In this document: one piece after another, positions 16,693 through 24,744 of the stretch
Position numbering within the stretch: position 1 is the first letter of the stretch
Layout: each line of letters starts with the position of its first letter
Assembly (NCBI RefSeq): GCF_031846445.1
Contig: NZ_JAVRHR010000001.1
Coordinates: 1,178,001 to 1,242,000, forward strand
Length of the DNA stretch: 64,000 nucleotides
Reading direction: 5' to 3'
DNA from: Croceitalea rosinachiae
GTDB lineage: Bacteria > Bacteroidota > Bacteroidia > Flavobacteriales > Flavobacteriaceae
Position numbers and translations under genes: made by a program
The notes under the pieces: model-generated
Seen by the model: only the letters and a program-made list of their open reading frames with translations
Told to the model about the DNA's origin: nothing
Database searches by the model: none

Positions 16693-17376
16693 ATGGGAAC
16701 AAATCAAAAAATAGCTATTGTTCTAGGAGGAACAGGTTTGATCGGTGGCTTTTTGATCAAACGATTACTTGACGATAAGCGTTACAAAACAATCAAGTTG
16801 TTTTCTCGACGGGCTATTGGTTTTGAACATCCCAAGATAGAAGAAGAAGTGATTGATTTACTCAATTTAGAAACTCAAACTGAAAGATTTTATGCCGATG
16901 AGGTGTTCTGTTGTATAGGTACGACGAATGCAAAAACATCAGATAAGAGTCGTTATAAAGAAATAGATTATGGCATTCCTGTTGCGGCGGCCCAATTATG
17001 TGTCGCTAATAAAATAGAAACTATAATTGTGGTGTCTGCTCTTGGTGCCGACAGTAGTAGCCGTATTTTTTATAATCGAATTAAAGGTTTAATGGAAGAT
17101 GAGGTTCTACGATTGAAGATTGCCAAAACGCATCTTGTGCAACCTTCAATGATCGGTGGTGATAGAAAAGAAAAAAGATTGGGAGAGTACTTCTTTAAAA
17201 AACTAATGTTAGTTTTTGGGTTTTTACTACAAGGATCCTTAAAAAAATATCGAGTCATCCATCCTGATACTATTGCAATAACGATGGTTTGGTTGGCCAA
17301 TAATCCTAACAATAAAAAACGGATTCCCTCTCACGTTTTAAAGCAAATAGCAGATAATGCAACACTTAGAAATTGA
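16693..17376 (+). CDS. NAD(P)-binding Rossmann-fold protein (HTATIP2/YbjT-like)
   Basis: 227 residues beginning MGTNQKIAIVLGGTGLIGGF, with the GxxGxxG nucleotide motif of atypical short-chain dehydrogenases. VVSALGADSSSRIFYNRIKG in the middle resembles the active-site segment of HTATIP2-like proteins, without a classical YxxxK. It probably binds NADPH; no substrate can be proposed. The 3' end overlaps the CYTH gene by 20 bases, indicating translational coupling. Confidence 0.8.
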   Translation: MGTNQKIAIVLGGTGLIGGFLIKRLLDDKRYKTIKLFSRRAIGFEHPKIEEEVIDLLNLETQTERFYADEVFCCIGTTNAKTSDKSRYKEIDYGIPVAAAQLCVANKIETIIVVSALGADSSSRIFYNRIKGLMEDEVLRLKIAKTHLVQPSMIGGDRKEKRLGEYFFKKLMLVFGFLLQGSLKKYRVIHPDTIAITMVWLANNPNNKKRIPSHVLKQIADNATLRN

Positions 17377-17842
17377 ACGAAAGTTTTTGGTCGGCTCAGA
17401 AGCATATAAAAACAAGGCTACCGCAGTTAGTAGAATTGTTCAGGGCTTTTTGAACACAGACCCAGAGCGAACAGTGCGTGTTCGCATACGGAACGATAAG
17501 GGTTACTTGACCGTAAAAGGAAAAGGAAACGATTCGGGAACTACCCGTTTTGAGTGGGAAAGTGAGATACCAGTTTCAGAAGCTACCAATTTGATTGACT
17601 TGTGTGAGCCAGGCATTTTAGAAAAAAATCGGTTTGAAGTGCCATTTGAAAACCTTGTTTTTGAAGTGGATGAATTTTTGGGCGAAAATAAAGGGTTGGT
17701 CATAGTGGAAGTAGAACTAAAGCATGAAGACGAACACTTTACAAAACCCGATTGGCTTGGTGATGAAGTTACGGGGCAAACTAAATATTACAATTCACAA
17801 CTAAGTAAAAACCCCTTTGGCAAATGGGTTCAGGGAATCTAA
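17357..17842 (+). CDS. CYTH-domain protein (triphosphate tunnel metalloenzyme)
   Basis: 161 residues. The defining ExExK motif is E5, E7, K9 in HLEIERKFLV, followed by the charged strands VRVRIRNDKGYLTVKGKG that line the tunnel. Family members hydrolyse inorganic triphosphate or organic triphosphates. It overlaps the upstream Rossmann-fold gene by 20 bases; a decayed lysoplasmalogenase follows immediately. Confidence 0.88.
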   Translation: MQHLEIERKFLVGSEAYKNKATAVSRIVQGFLNTDPERTVRVRIRNDKGYLTVKGKGNDSGTTRFEWESEIPVSEATNLIDLCEPGILEKNRFEVPFENLVFEVDEFLGENKGLVIVEVELKHEDEHFTKPDWLGDEVTGQTKYYNSQLSKNPFGKWVQGI

Positions 17843-18179
17843 GAAAATCTTTGAACGTGCTGATTTTATTGAGCGCAACTATTTCTATTGTCTTAGATTT
17901 TAGTGATAACTATTTGTTCAATTTGTTTAAACCATCAACTACCTTATTGATCATTCTTTTTATGGCTTGACAGGGAATTGGATTATACGTTGCAGATAAA
18001 AAAAGGCATATGGTTTCATAGTTTTTGGAGTGGTATTATTTATGTTTTCTGATACTATGATTGCCGTAAACAAATTTAAATTTCCGTTGGAGTGTTCAGG
18101 TCTTATAATTTTATCAATCTATTGGCTGGCGATTACTTTGATTGCCAATGCCGGTTTGATGATTTCTAAAAGAATTTAA
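17841..18179 (+). pseudogene. Lysoplasmalogenase (YhhN family) remnant, frameshifted and internally deleted
   Basis: Two blocks in different frames read as one family. Block 1 (from about 17842 to a TGA at 17968-17970) gives KSLNVLILLSATISI...LFNLFKPSTTLLIILFMA, the first helices of YhhN with its KP motif. The frame stays recognisable past the stop (QGIGLYVADKKRH) to a TAG at 18019. Block 2, in another frame, ends at TAA 18177-18179 and gives GVVLFMFSDTMIAVNKF then YWLAITLIANAGL, the conserved SDxxIAxNKF C-terminus. The roughly 100 residues expected between the blocks are missing. Intact members have about 200-240 residues and eight helices. No functional product is expected. Confidence 0.7.
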
Positions 18180-18278
18180 TCATTACAGAACAGTACCAAT
18201 GGCTGTACTTGATTTTTGGTTGATTAATACTTTGAAAATTAGTCAATTATTTTGAATACTATGACTAATCGACAGTAT

Positions 18279-19412
18279 CTAGATATGTTCTGCCCTGGCT
18301 GAATCTATTTTAGGATTCAAGATTTTTTGTCCTTTTATTCCTTTTCTGAACCAAGAAAATAGCGGTACAAGTAACCCAATCGCGCACAAGGTAGCAGAAA
18401 TCACGAAAATGTTAGATGTAATCATGATGAACGAACCTGTATTGAGAACCCCTAAGATAAGTAGCGTAGAAAGTGGAAAAGAGAGCGCTAGGATACTAAT
18501 GGCATAATTGTTATGAAAGGTATTTTTTTTTGCCTTAGCAGCTGTTTCTAAACTATCAACTGCCGAAATATGTGCATAGGGCCAAAAGCTACAAGCGCTA
18601 AGTCCAAAAGCTAAAAGCAATAATATTTCATTTTTAGCTTGTAACCCTGTGAATACAACAAACAAACCACTTATTAAAAAAACGACACCAGCCCGTAATG
18701 TCAATAAAGAGAAGATTTCAATAAATTGTTTCCTTTTAATTTTTACAGCTAGCCCAATAAATAACAATACCAATGGTGTCATTATTAAGCTTAACTTTTG
18801 CAAGGTTTCGCTAATAACAAAAGGCAATGAATCCATGTTAAAACCAAAACTGAGCAGCAATAATGCCATAGCGATAAAGATGTTTACTGGCTCAGAAACC
18901 ATGACCTTAAACATAGAACTTGTTTTTGATACTCCCTTTTTTCGTTTTTTATCATGTGTTCTTAAGTACCAATTCATTGCAACCAAATACAAAATGACCA
19001 GAACGAATACTTTATTCCCTAAATCGGCCATTGCTGCTTTGGCGAGATAATCTTCGCCCAAAAATTCTAATACAAAGGGGAAGCAGGATAATCCTGGTGC
19101 TAATGAAGGAACCAACAATCGGGCAGTTCTAAATTCTGAGGTGTTTTTTTTGATTCCTAAAATGGGCAAGACTAATGGAAAAATTAAAAACAAAAGCAAG
19201 TTAAGTGCAAGAGCAAGCAGGGGTAACAACAACAAATTTAGTTCAACCTGAACACCCAAAAGGGCAATAAAAATTGTAGCCGGCAAGGCAAGGTTTAAAA
19301 TGATTTTTTTAATGCCAGTTACTTCTTCTTTGGATTTAAATTTAGCTTTAAGTAAAAATCCAATGAAGATAAAAAATAAAAAGACTATCGTTTTTTGAAA
19401 ACTAATATCCAT
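18279..19412 (-). CDS. AEC-family (auxin efflux carrier-like) permease
   Basis: Inner-membrane protein of about 377 residues with roughly ten hydrophobic segments in two five-helix halves, the AEC/bile-acid-permease arrangement. The first half contains KKIILNLALPATIFIALLG, the characteristic NLALPA segment. Members export or take up organic anions; the substrate is unknown. Start set at the ATG at 19412, four bases after the upstream gene's stop, instead of a TTG 12 bases earlier. It is co-oriented and almost contiguous with the Tat-exported aminotransferase, so the pair is probably one transcript. Confidence 0.75.
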   Translation of the reverse strand: MDISFQKTIVFLFFIFIGFLLKAKFKSKEEVTGIKKIILNLALPATIFIALLGVQVELNLLLLPLLALALNLLLFLIFPLVLPILGIKKNTSEFRTARLLVPSLAPGLSCFPFVLEFLGEDYLAKAAMADLGNKVFVLVILYLVAMNWYLRTHDKKRKKGVSKTSSMFKVMVSEPVNIFIAMALLLLSFGFNMDSLPFVISETLQKLSLIMTPLVLLFIGLAVKIKRKQFIEIFSLLTLRAGVVFLISGLFVVFTGLQAKNEILLLLAFGLSACSFWPYAHISAVDSLETAAKAKKNTFHNNYAISILALSFPLSTLLILGVLNTGSFIMITSNIFVISATLCAIGLLVPLFSWFRKGIKGQKILNPKIDSARAEHI

Positions 19413-19416
19413 TTGT

Positions 19417-20610
19417 TTAGACAATAACTTTACCTAATGCAGCGGTAAAAAGTTTCATCTCATCCATGGTACCCATACTGACACGGCACCAATTTTTACC
19501 CATAAAATTGAAGGCACGGACTCCTACTTTTAACTCGGTCATTTTTTGGAGAAATTCTTTGCCATCCATTTCGATAGGAAAAATCATAAAGCTTGTGTAT
19601 GACGGCACATATTCAATGCCCATTTTCTTCAGCTCTTCATAAACATATTCGCGACAGGCGGTGTTCTTGATTCGAGAACTTTCTAAAAATTTGGCATCAT
19701 CCATCGCACCCATTGCCGCATACACAGAAGGGTAAGAGATTCCCATTCCTGCACGGGTTATTTTTTGAAGCTTATCTAAGGTAGTTTCTTGAGCGACGGC
19801 GTAACCTACTCGAAGACCCGCCATGCCATGAATTTTAGAGAAAGTACGCGCAATAATAACATCTTTGCCCTTATTAATCAAAGAAACCATACTTTGTTTT
19901 GCGCCATCTTCTAAAAACCACAAATAAGCTTCGTCAACAAAAACGGGAACTTTTTCTGAAACTCTAGAACAGAAATCAAGCAGCTCAGAAGAATCAGTTA
20001 TGGTGCCCGTGGGATTATTAGGGTTACAGATGTAGACTAACTTAGTATTTTCGTCAATAGCAGCTTCCATTGCCTTTAAATCATGAGACCAATCGTCTTT
20101 CAAGGGTACGGATTTCCAAGTACCACCGGCAGCTTCAGCTACCCTTATCAAAGACATATAAGCAGGATCTGCAGAAACTACATTACCACCATTCATGAAT
20201 AAGACCATGGCTGTCTTCTCCAATAAATCAGATGATCCTGGGCCCATCATAATATTCTTTGGGGTAACACCTTCAAAATCAGCGATTTTATCAACAAGTT
20301 GAAAAAGTTCTTTCCATGCGTATCGATTACCTCCGCCAGCAGAACTTTTTAAAGCATCTAGTGCCATTGGTGATGGTCCGTACGGATTTTCATTAGCATT
20401 CAATTTGGCTTCCAAGACAGGAAACTCTCTAACATTTTCTTGTAAATATTCTTTAAAAAAAGGACTATAAATAGCATCTCCATTTATATCTAACCGTAAT
20501 GGTACGACAGAAGTTTCAGCAAAACTAAAGTACGGTGCTGCCATAACTCCACCGGCAGTTAGCATTCCTCTTTTAAGCCAATCTCTTCGATTTAACGTGG
20601 TTGATTTCAT
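19417..20610 (-). CDS. Tat-exported PLP-dependent aminotransferase (HisC-like, fold type I)
   Basis: 397 residues. The N-terminus LNRRDWLKRGMLTAGG is a twin-arginine signal (RR at residues 8-9) followed by a hydrophobic stretch, so the protein is predicted to cross the membrane folded. The body is a class I/II aminotransferase like histidinol-phosphate aminotransferase: NANENPYGPSP near the start, CNPNNPTGT, and the PLP lysine in ARTFSKIHGMAGLRVGY near residue 255. Start at 20610 puts RR close to the N-terminus; a longer reading adds 8 residues. A periplasmic PLP enzyme is unusual, and no histidine genes are nearby, so HisC activity is not implied. Confidence 0.85.
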   Translation of the reverse strand: MKSTTLNRRDWLKRGMLTAGGVMAAPYFSFAETSVVPLRLDINGDAIYSPFFKEYLQENVREFPVLEAKLNANENPYGPSPMALDALKSSAGGGNRYAWKELFQLVDKIADFEGVTPKNIMMGPGSSDLLEKTAMVLFMNGGNVVSADPAYMSLIRVAEAAGGTWKSVPLKDDWSHDLKAMEAAIDENTKLVYICNPNNPTGTITDSSELLDFCSRVSEKVPVFVDEAYLWFLEDGAKQSMVSLINKGKDVIIARTFSKIHGMAGLRVGYAVAQETTLDKLQKITRAGMGISYPSVYAAMGAMDDAKFLESSRIKNTACREYVYEELKKMGIEYVPSYTSFMIFPIEMDGKEFLQKMTELKVGVRAFNFMGKNWCRVSMGTMDEMKLFTAALGKVIV

Positions 20611-20768
20611 AGGTGTTTTCTTGTGAATTAGCAATATGTCTAAATTATAGGGAGTACTATAAAAATCCTATGGTAAAACAATAAAAATCAATGCGTTAAA
20701 ATATGAGATGTGAATTTTGACCCTATAAAAATTATTAATATGAAATGTTTAAACAAAACTAGTGACCC

Positions 20769-21164
20769 TTATTTGGCAAAGATGCCTTCCATTTCTAAAA
20801 GAGGAATTTGAACTAAATCTTTTTCGGAAACACTGTTCTTTGCGAAGAAAAAACGCTTTTCGTACAGCTTATTATCTGCGTAATAAGTGACGTAGAATTC
20901 ATTATTTAAATTTAAAACCTCTTCTTGAACCATTTCAATTTTTTCAAATCCTTTAGCTTTAACTACACCAAAGGCATATCGTAGCGTTGAGGTTTTTCGT
21001 TCGCCATCATAACCTTTTGATACAACAAGTGCCATTTCAATTGTTGTAGAACGGTTATTGATAAGATACGCATTCCAGTCTTTGCCTAAGAATTCTTTAT
21101 TCCATTCATGTGCAATAACAACGTAAACATCCTTAGCAACGGGAATTTCAATATCCTTTTTCAT
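20769..21164 (-). CDS. Conserved protein of unknown function
   Basis: 131 residues, cytoplasmic by appearance, with no signal peptide or membrane segment and an even mix of strands and charged turns (VYVVIAHEWNKEFLGKDWNAY, then an RYAFGVVKAKGFEKIEMV stretch). I do not recognise a characterised family. It starts 21 bases after the SulP transporter stop and is likely in its transcript. Confidence 0.65.
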   Translation of the reverse strand: MKKDIEIPVAKDVYVVIAHEWNKEFLGKDWNAYLINNRSTTIEMALVVSKGYDGERKTSTLRYAFGVVKAKGFEKIEMVQEEVLNLNNEFYVTYYADNKLYEKRFFFAKNSVSEKDLVQIPLLEMEGIFAK

Positions 21165-21185
21165 GAATCTTGATGGAGTTGAAAT

Positions 21186-22841
21186 TTATTTTTTCAATTG
21201 AGTTGAAACCCAACTAAAACTATCTTCAATATGAGCAAAAACTTGATTTTCTGGCACTAAATCAGGAATGATGTCAATACCTTTTAAAAGATCTCTGGGC
21301 TGCTCTTGCAGTCCGGTTATGATAACCTTAATATCTTTTAAGGTTAAATCTAAAATAGCGGTTTCTAAGGCATAAATGCCTGATTGATCGACATAGGGCA
21401 CGCGATCCATTCTAATTATCAAGACTTTAATGCCATCATCAATATTTTTTACCTGTTCTTGAAAGTGTGAGGTAAAACCAAAGAATAAGGGTCCATACAA
21501 ATGTTTGATGTAGATTTTATCTTTGAATTTTTCGTAGAAATCAGTTTCATCCTCCCATGGTTTTTCACCATCAAAACCAGCTAAGGTACCCACTTCCATA
21601 CCCTCTTCACCAATATCGCTCGAACGCTTCATAAATAACAATGCAGCTAAGGTTACACCTATTCCTACTGCTTGTATCAGGCTTCCAAAAGTAGTCCAAA
21701 GCAATACAATTATCAAAACGATGGTATCTGCTCGTGGTACTACCTTAAGATGTTTTAGTCCTTTGGTGTCTACTATTTTAAATCCGATAGGGATTAAAAT
21801 GCCAGCTAAAACCGCTAAGGGGATATAGGCGGCCAATGAACTTAGCCCTAGTAGTACGGCTAAAAGAAATACACCATGTAGTACTCCAGATAGTCTAGTA
21901 CGGCCACCAGAATTAATATTGACTACTGTACCTTTAGTTGCGCCAGCACCAGGAATTCCCCCAATTAGGGCAGCGACCATATTGCCAATACCCTGACCTA
22001 TAAGCTCACGGTTACTGTTATGTTTGGTCTTGGTCATATTGTCAGCAATAACAGATGTCAATAGGGAGTCAATCGATCCCAAAACTGCAAGAACCAATCC
22101 ATATTCAAGTACTAGGCCATATGCATCGCTATCAACAGAAAACAGACCATCTAGTTGCAAAGAAGGTAATCCTGAAGGGATTTCACCAATAATAGGAACA
22201 TCCCATTTAATAAAATAAGCAAATATTGAAACGGTAATAAGCGCAACCAACGCACTTGGAATCGTTTTCGTAATCTTTGGAAAAAGATAATATATGATAA
22301 CGGTCATCCCACCCAAAACCAATGCTTGCCAATTAAAATCAGTGAATAGCCTTGGTAAATCTGCCATGACTTTAAGTGTGGATTTAGCAGAATCTAATCC
22401 TGCAAATGGGAATATCTGTAGAATTATAATAATAAGCCCTACACCACTCATAAACCCAGAAACAACAGGATATGGAAAGTATTTAATGTATCCAGCAATA
22501 TTTATCAACCCAAAGACAATCTGTAATGCACCCCCTACCAAAAAACTCAAAAGAATAATGCCCATGGCATCTTGAAGACTACCTGCCACTTCAATTGCGT
22601 TAGCTACAAGAGCAGCTGATACAACTGTCATTGGTCCAGTTGGTCCACTGGCCTGTGTGGCCGTACCACCAAAAAGTGCTGCTAAAATACCGACGGCAAT
22701 GGCACCATAAAGCCCAGCAATTGCTCCTAAGCCAGACTGTACACCGAAAGCAAGAGCAAGGGGCAGAGCAACTACTCCGGCAACAAGTCCGCCGGTAATA
22801 TCCCCTTTCAAGTATTTGGTATTATAAAATGATTTGGCCAT
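21186..22841 (-). CDS. SulP/SLC26-family anion transporter with STAS domain
   Basis: 551 residues. The N-terminal 400 residues hold the multi-helix SulP core, with GVVALPLALAFGVQSGLG in the first helices and ASGPTGPMTVV, the segment near the substrate site. A cytoplasmic STAS domain (about 440-545) includes RMDRVPYVDQSGIYALETAI. Substrate could be sulfate, bicarbonate or another anion; it is one of three SulP genes in this window. It lies 97 bases downstream of pheS on the same strand. Confidence 0.9.
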   Translation of the reverse strand: MAKSFYNTKYLKGDITGGLVAGVVALPLALAFGVQSGLGAIAGLYGAIAVGILAALFGGTATQASGPTGPMTVVSAALVANAIEVAGSLQDAMGIILLSFLVGGALQIVFGLINIAGYIKYFPYPVVSGFMSGVGLIIIILQIFPFAGLDSAKSTLKVMADLPRLFTDFNWQALVLGGMTVIIYYLFPKITKTIPSALVALITVSIFAYFIKWDVPIIGEIPSGLPSLQLDGLFSVDSDAYGLVLEYGLVLAVLGSIDSLLTSVIADNMTKTKHNSNRELIGQGIGNMVAALIGGIPGAGATKGTVVNINSGGRTRLSGVLHGVFLLAVLLGLSSLAAYIPLAVLAGILIPIGFKIVDTKGLKHLKVVPRADTIVLIIVLLWTTFGSLIQAVGIGVTLAALLFMKRSSDIGEEGMEVGTLAGFDGEKPWEDETDFYEKFKDKIYIKHLYGPLFFGFTSHFQEQVKNIDDGIKVLIIRMDRVPYVDQSGIYALETAILDLTLKDIKVIITGLQEQPRDLLKGIDIIPDLVPENQVFAHIEDSFSWVSTQLKK

Positions 22842-22938
22842 AGCAGTATAGTTAAAGACTAGTGTTTGATTATTTAAAAATAATCACAATAATTCTTTAA
22901 ACAAACTACAAGAGCTAAAGCTTGTTATGGATTTAACC

Positions 22939-23958
22939 TTAAAGTGAACTTTTGAACTGTTCTAAGAAGCGTACGTCATTTTCGCTCAGCAGACGAATAT
23001 CAGATATTTGATGAAGTAATAATGTAATTCGGTCAATGCCCATACCAAAGGCAAAACCAGAATAAACTTCTGGATCAATTCCGCAATTGGTCAAAACATT
23101 AGGATCTACCATTCCACAGCCCATAATTTCTAACCAACCAGTCCCCTTGGTCATTTTATAATCGGTCTCTGTTTCTAATCCCCAGTAAACATCAACTTCT
23201 GCACTTGGTTCCGTAAATGGAAAATAAGAAGGTCGAAGTCTAATCTTTGATTTTCCGAACATCTCAGAAGTAAAGAATTGTAGTGTTTGTTTTAGATCCG
23301 CAAACGAAACATTTTTATCAACATATAAACCTTCTACCTGATGGAAAAAACAATGAGAACGGGCTGAGATAGCTTCATTACGGTATACTCTTCCAGGAGA
23401 AATAGTTCTTATGGGAGGTTGATTATTTTCCATATAGCGCACTTGTACCGACGAGGTGTGCGTTCGCAATAGAATATCTGGATCTGTCTGAATAAAGAAA
23501 GTGTCCTGCATATCCCTAGCTGGGTGATATTCTGGTAAGTTTAGGGCTGTAAAATTATGCCAATCATCCTCAATTTCGGGCCCCTCAGAAACATTAAAAC
23601 CTATTCTTGAGAAAATATCGATGATTTGATTTTTAACGATAGAAATTGGATGTCTTGCTCCAATTTCAATGGGCTGCCCTGGTCTTGTAAGGTCACCAAA
23701 CAGTCCTGCAACTTCCGTCTGGTTTTCAAGAACTTCTTTAAGTAAGTTTACTTTTTCTGTAGCAGTAGTCTTCAATTGATTGATAACTTGGCCAAATTCC
23801 TTTTTCTGGTCGTTGGGAATATTTTTAAATTCAGCGAAAAAGTCATTTAATAACCCTTTTTTTCCTAAATACTTGATTCGAAAAGTCTCGATTTCCTCTT
23901 TTGAGGTAGAAGTGAATTTTTCGACTTTAGCAAGATGTTCTTTTATAGTATCAATCAT
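22939..23958 (-). CDS. pheS: Phenylalanine-tRNA ligase alpha subunit
   Basis: 339 residues of the class II synthetase alpha chain. The N-terminal coiled coil (about 1-85) binds tRNA. Class II motif 2 is in VYRNEAISARSHCFFHQVEG and motif 3 in GFAFGMGIDRITLL near the C-terminus. The reading ATG at 23958 gives MIDTIKEHLAKVEKF, as in family members. pheT is not in this window. A terminator-like hairpin of the upstream carbonic anhydrase gene precedes it. Confidence 0.96.
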   Translation of the reverse strand: MIDTIKEHLAKVEKFTSTSKEEIETFRIKYLGKKGLLNDFFAEFKNIPNDQKKEFGQVINQLKTTATEKVNLLKEVLENQTEVAGLFGDLTRPGQPIEIGARHPISIVKNQIIDIFSRIGFNVSEGPEIEDDWHNFTALNLPEYHPARDMQDTFFIQTDPDILLRTHTSSVQVRYMENNQPPIRTISPGRVYRNEAISARSHCFFHQVEGLYVDKNVSFADLKQTLQFFTSEMFGKSKIRLRPSYFPFTEPSAEVDVYWGLETETDYKMTKGTGWLEIMGCGMVDPNVLTNCGIDPEVYSGFAFGMGIDRITLLLHQISDIRLLSENDVRFLEQFKSSL

Positions 23959-24049
23959 GGTTGATGGCGCTATTAACCTACAAATTTAGTCCTTTTTTAA
24001 ACTTTTACCTATTTTAGATTCATTAGGACCTTTATATAGAATTAATGTT

Positions 24050-24082
24050 AAAAAAAAAGTCAATGCTAAAAATAACATTGAC
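24050..24082 (-). terminator. Terminator after carbonic anhydrase gene
   Basis: On the minus strand GTCAATG/CATTGAC pair around a 10-base loop and are followed by a run of nine T; it lies 27 bases after the stop of the carbonic anhydrase gene. Confidence 0.75.
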
Positions 24083-24108
24083 ATTAAATTCAGGGTGGGT
24101 GATTTGTT

Positions 24109-24735
24109 TTACATAAAATGAACCTTACCATCTGCAATATCATACATGGCACCAACAATAGCAATTTCACCATTATCTTCCATTTCTTTTAGGACTGGAC
24201 TTAAACTTCGTATATCTTCTATGGTCAATTGAACATTTGTGTCTGCGACAGCATTGACGAAATCAAGATTTTTTGAATTTCGTTGACTTTCATCAGCAGG
24301 TTCGCTTACTGCTCTTACTGCTGGTTTTATTTTATGGAGCAAGGTAGTGAGATTACCCATTTTAGCATCATCACAAGCGCCTTTTACGGCACCGCAACTT
24401 GTATGTCCTAAAACAACAATTACTTTTGTGCCTGCCAACTTACAGGCAAACTCCATACTGCCTAAAATATCTTCATTTACAATATTTCCAGCTACTCTAG
24501 CACTAAAAATATCGCCTACTCCTTGGTCAAAAACAAGTTCGGCTGATACTCTTGAGTCAATACAACTCAATATTGTTGCAAAAGGATATTGGCCTGATGT
24601 GGTTTGCTTTACTTGACCAAGTAAATCTCTGTTGGCTTTTTTATTTTCAACAAAGCGCTCGTTACCTTCTTTTAATAAGGTTATGGCACTATTAGGATTA
24701 AGTGCCGCTTGAGATTCTTTAGTTTGTGTTATCAT
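24109..24735 (-). CDS. Beta-class carbonic anhydrase
   Basis: Interconverts carbon dioxide and bicarbonate. Zinc ligands C58 (ILSCIDSRV), H111 and C114 (LGHTSCGAVKGA) are present, as is the catalytic dyad D60-R62. The 208-residue length is typical, and no signal peptide is seen, so it is cytoplasmic. It starts 9 bases after a SulP transporter in the same operon; this pairing, known also as natural SulP-carbonic anhydrase fusions, suggests bicarbonate uptake or pH and carbon supply. A terminator follows. Confidence 0.94.
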   Translation of the reverse strand: MITQTKESQAALNPNSAITLLKEGNERFVENKKANRDLLGQVKQTTSGQYPFATILSCIDSRVSAELVFDQGVGDIFSARVAGNIVNEDILGSMEFACKLAGTKVIVVLGHTSCGAVKGACDDAKMGNLTTLLHKIKPAVRAVSEPADESQRNSKNLDFVNAVADTNVQLTIEDIRSLSPVLKEMEDNGEIAIVGAMYDIADGKVHFM

Positions 24736-24744
24736 GATTTTATT

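Noticed and set aside
19417..20610. Histidinol-phosphate aminotransferase (hisC) for histidine synthesis
   Set aside because: A twin-arginine signal and the absence of other his genes argue against a cytoplasmic biosynthetic enzyme.
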